A stretch of 31,069 nt of DNA, from positions 14,783-45,851 of the forward strand of contig BCIJ01000049.1 in assembly GCA_001599935.1 (NCBI GenBank). Reading direction: 5' to 3'. This DNA comes from Holtermannia corniformis (taxonomy: Eukaryota > Basidiomycota > Tremellomycetes > Holtermanniales). The notes beneath the pieces were generated by a model that did not search any database, was not told the DNA's origin, and was given only the letters and a program-made list of their open reading frames with translations. Shown in pieces: positions 1-8,648 of this stretch (the stretch's first letter is position 1; every line of letters starts with the position of its first letter). The translations under genes were made by a program, and so were the position numbers.

Positions 1-1
1 C

Positions 2-1225
2 AGTCCCAGCCTCGTCACCACTCTCACTCCACTCGTCCGCACTGTCCTGGCCCAGACTGAGCGATTCGACGGCTTCTTCCAGTGCCTGCACCTTGGCAGG
101 ACGCGCCATGGTGCACTCGCGGCCCAGATGACCAACTTGGCGACACTTGAAGCAACGGTGCTCCAAGTTNAGTTGGTGGCGCTGGGAGCGCCCTTCCGGC
201 GTGTCTGGCGGGGCCAGCTTGTGCGTCGGGTCGAAGACGTTGGTGGTGGTCCGGCCAGCGGAACGAGACGTTGAAAAGGCAGTGGCCTGCACTGCGGGGG
301 AGGGGCGAGGGGGAAGGCCACGGGCGGCCGAGGCAGCAGGAGCTGCGGGAGATGCACGGGTGATGTGCTTGGTATCGGAGCGGCGCNAGCTGGCACGCGC
401 ACGCTCTTCTGCCAGGAAGGCGTCGACGATCTCGGCGCCGTACTCCTCCAGCTCGTCTGCGTTGAGCAAGCCAAAGGCCGCGTAGGAGGAGCGCAGCTTG
501 GCGCTGATGAGCTCGTGCATGTGCGAGCGGAGGTGGGAGGCCAGGGCCTCGTCCGAGACAGGGTACGGCGTGTTGACGAGGCGTGACTGCAGCACANGCA
601 GCTGCGACACCCAGTCTGCATACTTGTTCAGACCGTACGCTGTCTGGAAGCACTTGTCAAAGNGCTGCCNCATCTCCCACTCCCAGCCCGACTTGATGGC
701 TTTCGCCAAGAACGCAGAACGCCAGGCGTCCCAAGACTGCAGGGTGACAGCTTCCCGCTCCACCCAGTCCTCGAGCCGCGCTGAGGCAATGCTCGAGTTG
801 CAGATGCCCAGCACAATTGCCAGACGCCGCACCTCGTCCTCCGTCTTCTCCTTGGGGACGAAGAGCCCCTTTGAGTTCAAGTACCTGAACAGGCCCTTGA
901 CATGCGCGAGCGCGGGCTCAGCGTCTTTTGATGGTGTGTCGTACACCGGCAGCTTGAGGCCGCTGGCGTCCGACATGTTTGGGGTTGAGTCAGATGACGG
1001 TGACTCAGAGGGGAGGCGGGTGAGGAGACGGAGGATGTTACGAGGGTAGCTAACCGCAGATGTAGATGATGCAGTTTGCTGGGAGTAGGTGGACGGGGAC
1101 GGAGCGCCGGAGCGGTCCGTGCGGGGCGAAAGGGGTGGGTACTCGTCGAGGTCGTCCCTGCCGTAGAGGTTCGACCCAAGCTCGTCGTCGTAGTCGTAGT
1201 CTTCAATGGGTGGGGAACTTGGCAT
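2..1225 (-). CDS. Retrotransposon Gag protein with CCHC zinc knuckle, truncated by window edge
   Basis: An uninterrupted reading frame of 408 codons runs from an ATG at 1225 off the left edge. No introns are needed, unlike the host genes around it. The protein has an acidic, Tyr/Asp-rich N-terminus, a helical capsid-like middle, a Pro/Ser/Thr-rich linker, and a zinc knuckle CFKCRQVGHLGREC (C-X2-C-X4-H-X4-C, about 85-160), which is the nucleocapsid signature of LTR-element Gag. After the knuckle the frame stays acidic and open to the edge, so protease/pol would lie outside the window. Five ambiguous bases (170, 387, 597, 663, 670) all fall here, as expected for a collapsed multicopy repeat. 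I could not decide between Ty1/copia and Ty3/gypsy, and found no convincing LTR or primer-binding site upstream. Gag identity is well supported; superfamily is not. Confidence 0.82.
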   Translation of the reverse strand, partial: MPSSPPIEDYDYDDELGSNLYGRDDLDEYPPLSPRTDRSGAPSPSTYSQQTASSTSAVSYPRNILRLLTRLPSESPSSDSTPNMSDASGLKLPVYDTPSKDAEPALAHVKGLFRYLNSKGLFVPKEKTEDEVRRLAIVLGICNSSIASARLEDWVEREAVTLQSWDAWRSAFLAKAIKSGWEWEMXQXFDKCFQTAYGLNKYADWVSQLXVLQSRLVNTPYPVSDEALASHLRSHMHELISAKLRSSYAAFGLLNADELEEYGAEIVDAFLAEERARASXRRSDTKHITRASPAAPAASAARGLPPRPSPAVQATAFSTSRSAGRTTTNVFDPTHKLAPPDTPEGRSQRHQXNLEHRCFKCRQVGHLGRECTMARPAKVQALEEAVESLSLGQDSADEWSESGDEAGT

Positions 1226-2305
1226 GTACTGGACGGATCGGCGTTTCTAGGCAGGTATAGAGTTAACAAGTTGATGAGGGATCGGCGCGATGAACGCTCC
1301 TGCACAGCGGCTGTTGTATATCGGCTCGCCGCGCTCCTCTCACCGCTTGCCGCCTCTCTCTAGGCTCTGGACACTAGGCTCTTGACGTTGACTGGACGTG
1401 GGGGACTGGGCGATGACTAGGCAAGGGAAAGGGGGAGATAGGGGCTAGACACTGGGCGTTGGATGTTTTGAAAAAAGTGGAAGACCGCGCGGGTCAACAC
1501 TACTGGGCGGGGCTGGACGAGGAAGCAAAACAGCAACCAGATGTATCGCTAGAGTACTCTGTGCTAGGCGGAAAGATTGATGAGCGAAGACGGCGCGCCG
1601 CGCCGTCAACTACAAGTGCTCAAAGCTCGCGGACAACTTGCAAGTAAGGACGGTGTGGCGGACTTACACCGTCAAGCTCCTCGGTCGGTGGTCCTTTGAC
1701 GCCATCAAAGTCTATGTTCGCAACCATCACCAACTCATGGCCTCTCACCAGCGGTACGTCTGCCTCCTCCTGTTGGGGCGCGTGCTTGGCAAGATGGCTT
1801 TGCCTTGGCTCGTCGTCAGACTCCTCTGCAGAGGGGCTCTTGCCATGCACGTGACCCAGCCAGGCCTCCACTGGCTGAAGCCCACAACTGACCTGTCCTA
1901 GCCTCCACCAACCTCGGCAGACAGGGCGAGCAACGTCAGTTCATTTTGGGCCTTGCTGTCGGTGCCGCGAGCTTTGACTGTCTGATGAGAATGGGTCACA
2001 GGGCTTTGTATAGCCGTCGCGTTCTTGACAACCGCTCGAGTGGGATCGCGCACTCGTAGCGAGGACCCAACGAAGACGGTACCGATTGGCGGGTCCAACC
2101 CGGCGTAGACAGCGACGCTACTCGTCTATTTGCCCCAATCTGTTGTCGCTCTGGCGTACGGAGAGTGCTGAACAGTGTGGCCGGAACCACGCCGCTTGAC
2201 ACGCCCACCGTTTTGCCGGTTCCGAACCGTCAGTGAATCGCTCTCGGCAATGTAAAGCATGCGTCCATTGCACAAATACAAGCCCCGACGTGCCTCCTCT
2301 GATCC
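1226..2305. other. Spacer between gag and eL21; transposon leader/LTR and possible gene remnant
   Basis: About 1.1 kb without a gene I can name. The part next to the gag start should hold its 5' leader and LTR, but I see no clear TG...CA-bounded repeat. On the minus strand, about 1650-1870 and 1900-2208 contain open segments with protein-like composition. The first reads RGHELVMVANIDFDG and ends near a good donor (GTAAGT, about 1661-1666). I could not join these into a gene or recognise a family. Confidence 0.3.
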
Positions 2306-3089
2306 TTAGATGGTGGTCTCGTCTACAGTTTATCAGCTTCACTCTGCACGAAAGAGCTAGACACGACGAACAAGGGACGGCGGTGAGGGTCTGAGGAGCG
2401 TTGTCCTTGATCGAGACGGTGCGAGCCTCGCGAGGCTGAGCTGGGAGACGCTTGAGCTGGACGTGCTCTGTGTTGTGTCAGTATGGTCAGGGTGGGACGG
2501 TGGCGTCGCTCAAGTACTGACCGCCCTTCTCCTTTGCCTCGCGCTTCTTCTGAGCGTTGGCCTTGACGCGCTCGAGGAACTCTTGGCGGCACTTGGAGTG
2601 CTTTACGTGCTCGATGCGGAGGTTGACGCGCTTTTCCAGGTAGCGGCCGTTGACGACCTTGTAGCAGATGACGCCGACGGCGCGGCCAGTCACGTTGTAC
2701 ACGATACCGGTCTTGCCGTGGTAGTCTGGATGGGTGAGTGAGCGCAACGGGAAAAGAGGGAGAGGCGACTAACACTTGTGGGGCTGGACGGGGTTAGCAT
2801 TGCCCTACCACCCGACTCGAACAGTACTCACCATACCCTTCTGCTCCGAGGCGTTGGCCTTGATGTCGACAATGTCACCGACGCGGTACGTGGTCAGGTA
2901 GGTCGACAGGTTGGCAGCGCCATGCTCTGTGTGTGGGAACGGTGCGTGCAGAGATCACGAAGGCAGAAGATGCGATGGGAAGGATAGCCGTCAGCTGTGC
3001 CCTCTGCCTGCCTATGCCTGCTACGCACTCCGGAAGCTCTGCTTGAACATGTGGCGCGTGCGCGCCCTCAGACCGAACGAGTGAGGCAT
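2306..3089 (-). CDS. RPL21: 60S ribosomal protein eL21
   Basis: Structural protein of the large ribosomal subunit. Six exons are inferred: 3029-3089, 2832-2926, 2774-2783, 2522-2725, 2372-2467 and 2306-2322. They sum to 483 nt, encoding 160 residues, the usual eL21 length. Diagnostic segments are [16 protein letters not shown] at the N-terminus, [34 protein letters not shown], and the conserved C-terminus VPYETTI. The start is the Met of [13 protein letters not shown]. Exon 3 is only 10 nt (PHK plus one base). The last exon holds YETTI and the stop after a 49-nt intron; reading through that intron would give an unrelated tail, so it is required. The gene is transcribed divergently from uS4. 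Identification is certain; the smallest exons rest on homology and splice signals. Confidence 0.95.
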
Positions 3090-3720
3090 CTTGACGGATT
3101 ACTGTGGATAGGAGGGTCAGTGAGTGGTCTGGGTTGTGGGATGGCGTAGAAGGTGGTTGACACGGCGGGAGGGTTGAGAACACGGTTCAGGCAGCGAGAC
3201 GTTGTTGGTTGATCGCATGTCGATCGTGGCCGTGCCCCTCGCTGCCTGTCGCTGCCTCTGCCATTCCCGCTGCGGCTCTTCTTGACAGCCCATCCCATGC
3301 CGAGTGCGACTGACCTTTTGAGTGTCGGGGTGGTGGCCAAGAGTGGTCGATGGTGCTGGTCGTGCGCTGGCGGTCGGCGGGCAGCAGCGGCCGGCAGCAG
3401 GGCGGCGAGCGGGTGGACGGTGGACGGCCAGTGTGAAATGTGCGAGTGGCACTCGAGTGGCACTTTTTCACCGCCGGCGTTAAGAGCGCCACTTTGAGAA
3501 CTGGCGGGTGCAATGGCGGGTGGCAGTGTATTACGTAATCGCCACTTTGCACGCACCAGTGTAAACTTTCCCCATGCAGGAATTCGAGACGGCGCTGGCC
3601 TCCCGCTGCCGCCCGTCGCTCACCAGCATCAGCACCAGCACTCCCTCCGTCTCGTCCGTCAAAAGTCAGTAGCACTCACCACCCACCACCCCGTCAGTCA
3701 CTGATCACGCTCTACCACAG
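3090..3720. promoter_or_regulatory. Shared divergent promoter of the eL21 and uS4 genes
   Basis: This 631-bp spacer separates the start codons of two ribosomal protein genes and must drive both. Near its middle, GCCACTTT-like words recur: TGGCACTTTT near 3458, CGCCACTTTG near 3487 and CGCCACTTTG near 3540. A direct repeat of GAGTGGCAC lies just before, near 3443-3462. No coding frame here has family support. A role for these words in ribosomal protein gene control is inference. Confidence 0.6.
3531..3538. promoter_or_regulatory. TTACGTAA octamer, Yap1/Pap1-type bZIP site candidate
   Basis: A perfect 8-bp palindrome, TTACGTAA, sits in the divergent ribosomal promoter between two GCCACTTT words. 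It matches the known optimal site of fungal AP-1-like bZIP factors. Binding is inferred from sequence only. Confidence 0.4.
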
Positions 3721-5198
3721 ATGCCGTGCGCGCCCAGGAAGCAATCCAAGACCTACAAGGTTCCCAAGCGTCCGTACGAGGCCGCCCGTCTCGACGCCGA
3801 GCTCAAGGTCAGCGTCGTTCTGTGGGACGGGAACAGGGCGAATGTGGACCTTCGACGGGATGGATGAGGAGACAGATGGGTCACGCCGAAGGTGACCCGC
3901 TGCCATGTCGAGGCGTCGGCGGTTGGCAGATTTTTGCAGACATTCTCATGTTGCTGTCTGCCTGTGGTCTTTCGTATACCTCCGACGCCGACAACCCGCA
4001 GTCACCTACCACTCTGATACCATCCTGTATCCTTGATCCCGTCGAGTCACCCGAAGAGCCCCAACCCTGCACACCTTTAGAACACAGCTGACGTCCCCCA
4101 GCTCGCCGGCGAGTACGGTCTTCGCAACAAGCGTGAGATCTGGCGTATCCAGCTCACCCTCTCCAAGGTATGCCTGTCTTCCCTATCTCGCTGACGCAGT
4201 ACGCTCGCTAACGCTCGCTTTCAGATCCGCCGTGCCGCCCGTGAGCTCCTCAAGCTCGAGGACAAGGACCCCAAGCGCCTGTTCGAGGGCAATGCTCTTA
4301 TCCGCCGCTTGGTCCGCATTGGCGTCCTCGACGACTCGCGCATGCGCCTCGACTATGTGCTCGCGCTCAAGACGGAAGACTTTTTGGAGAGGCGTCTGCA
4401 GACCCAGGTGTTCAAGTCGGGGTGAGTGAGCGAGCGACGTCGGGCGAGCGCGCCGAGATTGTTGGAGAGCGCCAGTCGAGCATAGCGAGACTGGCAGCGA
4501 ACGATTCATGAGCTGCAAGTCGCCGAGTGATGTCAGACGAGCGCCTGAGCGGCGAGCGTCGATTCGCACGAGACTGGACGTTGCAAGGTCACGCTATGGC
4601 GAATGCCATATAGGACTTCCTCGAGCAGTCATATCGCATCGCGCATCAACAGCACACAGAGCAGAGCACGGCTCTTGTGTTTGTAAGATCGGTGCGATTG
4701 CGACTGGGCATTGTGTCATTCCCAAATCAGCACAAGCACCTGGTTGCGCCAGCCGTGCACCAGCACTGCAAGCCACGTCAGCCTTGGGGCTCATTTTGCA
4801 GCTTGGGTGCATTGCTTACATGGCACACTCGGGTGCTGCCGCCCGTCGTCAGCGAGTGCATAGTTGCAAAGTCTTCTCTCGTATCACAAGATGACTTTGC
4901 CGAGTTTGTGCATGCTGCTTCCTTGCCCTGTTTTCCCAACACCACGCTAACTCCCCTTAGCCTCGCCAAGTCTGTTCACCACGCCCGTGTCCTCATCAGG
5001 CAGCGCCACATCCGCGTCGGCAAGCAAATCGTCAACGTCCCCTCGTTTGTCGTCCGCCTCGACTCGCAAAAGCACGTAGACTACTCGCACACGTCGCCCT
5101 ACGGCGGTGGCCGTGCCGGCCGCGTCAAGCGCAAGCGCGCCAAGGCCGCTGCCGGCGGTGACGGTGACGGTGACGCCGAGGAGGAGGATGACGAGTAA
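3721..5198 (+). CDS. RPS9: 40S ribosomal protein uS4 (S9)
   Basis: Small-subunit ribosomal protein that binds rRNA early in assembly. Exons: 3721-3807, 4102-4167, 4225-4421 and 4961-5198, giving 588 nt and 195 residues, close to the yeast length. Family signatures are [20 protein letters not shown] at the N-terminus, [39 protein letters not shown], and the S4 RNA-binding segment [20 protein letters not shown]. The C-terminus is basic, then Gly/Asp/Glu-rich ([14 protein letters not shown]). Introns 1 (294 nt) and 3 (539 nt) are far longer than the roughly 50 nt typical here, while intron 2 (57 nt) is ordinary. The gene is divergent from eL21. Confidence 0.97.
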
Positions 5199-5703
5199 GC
5201 GTCGCGCTCCGCGTGCACACTCGGAGGGGGACCTTGTATGATTTTCATAGGGCATGGCATGCAACCCCTGCTTTACAAGAGACCGCGCAGCGAGGCGTAA
5301 GGTGTGACGTTCAACCTCTCCGTGGTCGCTGCGCTCGCGTGCAGTAACATTGCGCTTATGTCTTGTTGGATGCAGAGATCATCCCGGTGCAGAAGATGAT
5401 CGAGCAAAGTCTGAAGCAAGGTCGTGGGCTAACGTTGGAATAGTGGAGTGCGAGTATGGCTATAAGACTTCAAGGCGAAATCTAGCTCGCACCGTGTTGA
5501 CCGCGCACTGCCCGAAGCGTTTCGCTGATATGTATGCATCCAGCTGAAGCAGGTCGCTGCTGGGCATCACACTCAAGTGTGTCAGGACTGGCGCAGCAAA
5601 GCATGTCCTCCGAGTCATCCATCTTCACCCGAACCGCTCCTTTGCCATCCGCTTGAACCTGAGCGTACTCAGTACAATGCCTGTTCTTGAGAACTCGTTC
5701 TAC
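5199..5703. other. Convergent spacer downstream of uS4, no gene seen
   Basis: About 500 bp between the stop codons of uS4 and the SR-like protein gene. It should hold both 3' UTRs and transcription ends. A 65-codon open frame (5350-5547, plus) shows no family resemblance. I see no tRNA A/B boxes. Confidence 0.5.
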
Positions 5704-6864
5704 TCACATCTCCATCGTCTCCGACTCTTTACTCTTCATGCCAGCCAATCGCTCATTCGTAGCTGCCCGCTGATCTTGCTGCTGGGCCGCTCGGCGCTCC
5801 TGTCTTCGTGCAGCCGCTTGATCCCGCGCAGCAATACTGGTGGACGATCGTCAGCTCGCTTGATGCAAGTATTGAATGGTGCTACTTACGCGGAAGCGAA
5901 ATCCGAACCACCACCCATCAGCGTCTTATCTGGGACCTCGAGCCCCGCCGCCGCGTCCCGTTCACGGAACTGCTTGTTCTCCTCGTTGGTAGCCTTGCGT
6001 TCGTCCAGCCTGCCCTCACGCCCGCCGACCTTGGGCGCGGCCTCGTCCGCACGAGCGTACCCGATCTTACGTTCGGTCTGTCGTTGAGCTGCTCGACTCT
6101 CGCTCGCAGCTTCAAGGGCTAGTTGTCGGTCGGCGGTCGTAGGCATCGAGGGACCAACGGTACGACTGCTAGGTCCTGCCCCGGTGTTGGGACCAGAAGG
6201 GCCGACTCGAGAGTTCGAGTGGGTCAACCGGCCGACGTCTTCACGAGCGGCTGCGATCTGGTCGGGATCGACTCGAGAGCGATTGGACGCGAACGCCCAT
6301 TTGCTATACTGCAGTTAGCATGCATACTTATACGCACCCGCGGCGACGCACTAGCCAGTATTGGACGACGCTGGTACAGCACCCAGCACTGGCCGATAGT
6401 AGTCCTTTTCCAGCTCGCACGCGTTCCATCGCTGAGCTCGGTCAACGGAGGTCATAACGGTACACTAGACTCGCCCTAACAAACTTGCGAAAGTATCTCC
6501 GAGGTGTCAGTAGTTGTAAAGGGCTGCTCGCCGCACTGACTTGTGAGCTGCATCACTCGAGAGCTCGTCCAGATACTAGCAATGTCAGCGGTGCTCGACA
6601 TACGCCGTATCTTTGCCCACCTTTCTTCGGTTCTCCTTGAGCCACCGTTTAAACTCGTTCGACCTCAGACTACACCCTGTCAATATATAACCCCGCATAC
6701 CTCACGCACAAATAGTCCTCCTCGTCAATCTCCTTTGCGCCGACATCCTCCAGCGTGAACTCGGGTCTGCGCGGTGATGTACTGCGGTCTCGCTCGCGTT
6801 CTCGTTCTCGATGCCTTTTGGAACGTGATGGAGATGCTGAACGTTCTCGCTGGTGCCGGCTCAT
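5704..6864 (-). CDS. RS-rich nuclear protein with SCI1-like N-part and DUF3752/GPALPP-like C-part
   Basis: Spliced from several exons. The first encodes an Arg/Ser stretch (RSASPSRSKRHRERERERDR), then EIDEEDYFLRSNEFKRWL, a Leu/Ser-Asp segment and KYFRKFVRRWN. That order matches the plant style cell-cycle inhibitor 1-like and fungal splicing-associated families. The C-terminal exons carry GPSMPTTADRQLALEAASES, KVGGREGRLDERKATNEENK and DKTLMGGGSDF, typical of DUF3752/GPALPP proteins, and end IAARDQAAARRQ...SETMEM. Supported exons include 6710-6864, 6621-6669, 6541-6575 and a 22-nt exon 6475-6496. The next intron (6432-6474) uses a GC donor (GCGAGT). The junction near 6330-6400 is unresolved. 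A nuclear, splicing-related role is inferred from family and RS content. Confidence 0.75.
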
Positions 6865-6954
6865 GGTCGTTGGTGATCACAGCAGCAACGATGCATCATA
6901 CAGGCTACTCTCAGGCACGACGTCGACATGTTTACCAACGAGCTCGCCAGTTGG

Positions 6955-7564
6955 CTACGGGGTTCTGCACGCACGACTATCAGCTTCATACTTTGGTAGT
7001 GTTCCAGAACGCACCATGAGCGGTCGCGGTATTCCCTGTAGCAGCGGCATCGGCGGAGGAAACATCCGTTCCCAGCTGAACGGGTCAGCTTGGCATACCA
7101 GCCCACTCGACGCACTAGAGCTGCGTCACTGGGTCCCGAGCACCCACTATCCTTGGCTTCTCTGGTAGGGCCGCTGGAGGCACAGCTACCTTGCGTTCGA
7201 GCGGCGGCACTTGATACTCGACTGGGATCGAAGGCGTCTCCTCGGGCGAGGCTTCGATAGGGGTCAATGGAGGCAGCCGGCGTGCACGGCGCTCTGCATG
7301 GCGCCGAGGCCTGCCCTTGTCACTTGGCTCAGCATAGTAGCTACGTTTGGCTGCGTGCTTGCTAGCCGTCAAGGGGTCGCCACTGCCGCTCGCGGCGACC
7401 GAGCCGTCGGAATCACTCGCGCCGGAACCCTTGGTGCTCGACGGACATGCCTGGCTCGTGTTGGATCGCCAGGAGAGGATGCGCTCGGTCGACTCTGGAG
7501 TCAGGTTAGGGTTGTAATGAGGGACGCTCTGTCGATAGCGACGATCAATCATGCGCCCAGTCAC
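6955..7564 (-). CDS. Hypothetical basic, Pro/Ser-rich protein (3' part of a minus-strand gene)
   Basis: I do not recognise the family. Exon 7116-7564 is open and joins, through a 40-nt intron with donor GTGCGT and acceptor TTCAG, to exon 6955-7075 in frame; together they encode about 189 residues. The product is basic and disordered-looking (RRHAERRARRLPPLTPIEAS), then Pro-rich (PVEYQVPPLERKVAVPP). It ends VTQLYWERMFPPPMPLLQGI...LPKYEADSR. The 5' end is uncertain: the segment begins just after an acceptor-like GCTGACAG near 7565, so upstream exons are likely, perhaps those at 7987-8500. An alternative 3' end using a further exon (PTGELVGKHVDVV, near 6900-6954) is possible. It lies tandem to the SR-like gene. 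Confidence 0.5.
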
Positions 7565-8648
7565 TGTCAGCTGCTACTCGTGTCCGTCAGAAGCGTTGTT
7601 CGCTCATCCGGATGCCTGGTGTACACTGCCGCCTACTCCGCTCGAAGGCCAGCTAATGGGACAACGCCCAGGCTGACGTTACAATGCGAGATGAAAGGAG
7701 CGGGATGCGCCCGGCCGAACGTGTAGCGTCTCGCAGCAGGTCGTCATTGCCATAGCAGCCATGGCTGGCTGGGCGTGTTGACATGACACGGCGTTGCAAC
7801 GCCAGCCTCCTCGATCGATCGAGCTAGCACCCTGCCGAGGCCCGTATCGATTCAAGAGACCGACGGTCGACCGTCGCCCAGTCCTTGTCGCACAAAGGAA
7901 GGATCTGCACTACCGTACGTCGCCCAAGGATGTCTGGTCACGGCCCATCTCTTTGTCCGCTCACGAGGTGATCGCCGTGTTGACCCTCAATCCATCTCGT
8001 AGACGTCACCTGGCTTCCCTTTGTCACCGACCAAGTCGCCGTATAAGTACGAGCGGACAGCGACTGCATCCCTTTCAACCTCCAGCCCGGACCGTTGCCA
8101 AGCCTCGGCCGACTGTGACTACCTGCTTAGGTGAGTGCGAATCTCCTTGCGGCAGGCTGGCGATCCAGGCGTTGGTACAGACCATCGCGCTGCCTGCAGT
8201 ATCGGCGAGCGGTGACCAGCGCCGACGCCGCGGGTTGCATCAGTGGCGCATTCCTCGGACTGTTCACGTTGGGCTCACCCTGACCCCGCTATCCGGCGTC
8301 CCTGTTGTCCGGTTCCCCTCCTCACTCTCACGTTCGATCAGTCGAGGCAGACGTGGCCCCTTTCGACAGCTTCACCCCGTTGACTGTCAACGACGTTGAG
8401 ACGGTTCGCGTAGCTTTGAGCTGGTTACCATAGTAACCGATCTTCGGCGATCGCTCATCGAGTTCCTCAGGCCTATCGCATCGTATCCAAAGATGTCTGC
8501 CATGCCCGAAATGTCAAACAAGAACCACCCTAGCGCAAAGGCGCCTTCGAAGACTATGGTGGGTTGAAACTGGTGCCTGTTCTGCTGGACCTGACGAATC
8601 GTCCAGCTTAATCTCAGCAACCTCCCGCCGAGGATCCGGCCCGATCAG
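7565..8648 (-). other. Unresolved region with probable minus-strand exons
   Basis: No complete gene can be built, but two minus-strand stretches look coding. About 8332-8495 reads HLWIRCDRPEELDERSPKIG and then GYYGNQLKATRTVSTSLTV, and ends at a good donor GTGAGA followed after 43 nt by an acceptor. About 7987-8110 reads AWQRSGLEVERDAVAVRSYL and then YGDLVGDKGKPGDVYEMD before a TGA. A shorter open stretch near 7850-7910 reads LCDKDWATVDRRSLES. They may be exons of the 6955-7564 gene or of a separate one. I recognise no domain. The plus-strand 201-codon frame here looks like a shadow. Confidence 0.35.

Noticed and set aside
4422..4960. A C/D-box snoRNA in uS4 intron 3.
   Set aside because: C-box-like words occur, but no correctly spaced D box or terminal stem was found.
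5350..5547. A small ORF of 65 codons downstream of uS4.
   Set aside because: No family resemblance and no splice or promoter context; expected by chance.
7794..8399. A 201-codon plus-strand ORF.
   Set aside because: It has an Arg/Pro-rich shadow-like composition, while the minus strand here has better coding stretches with splice signals.
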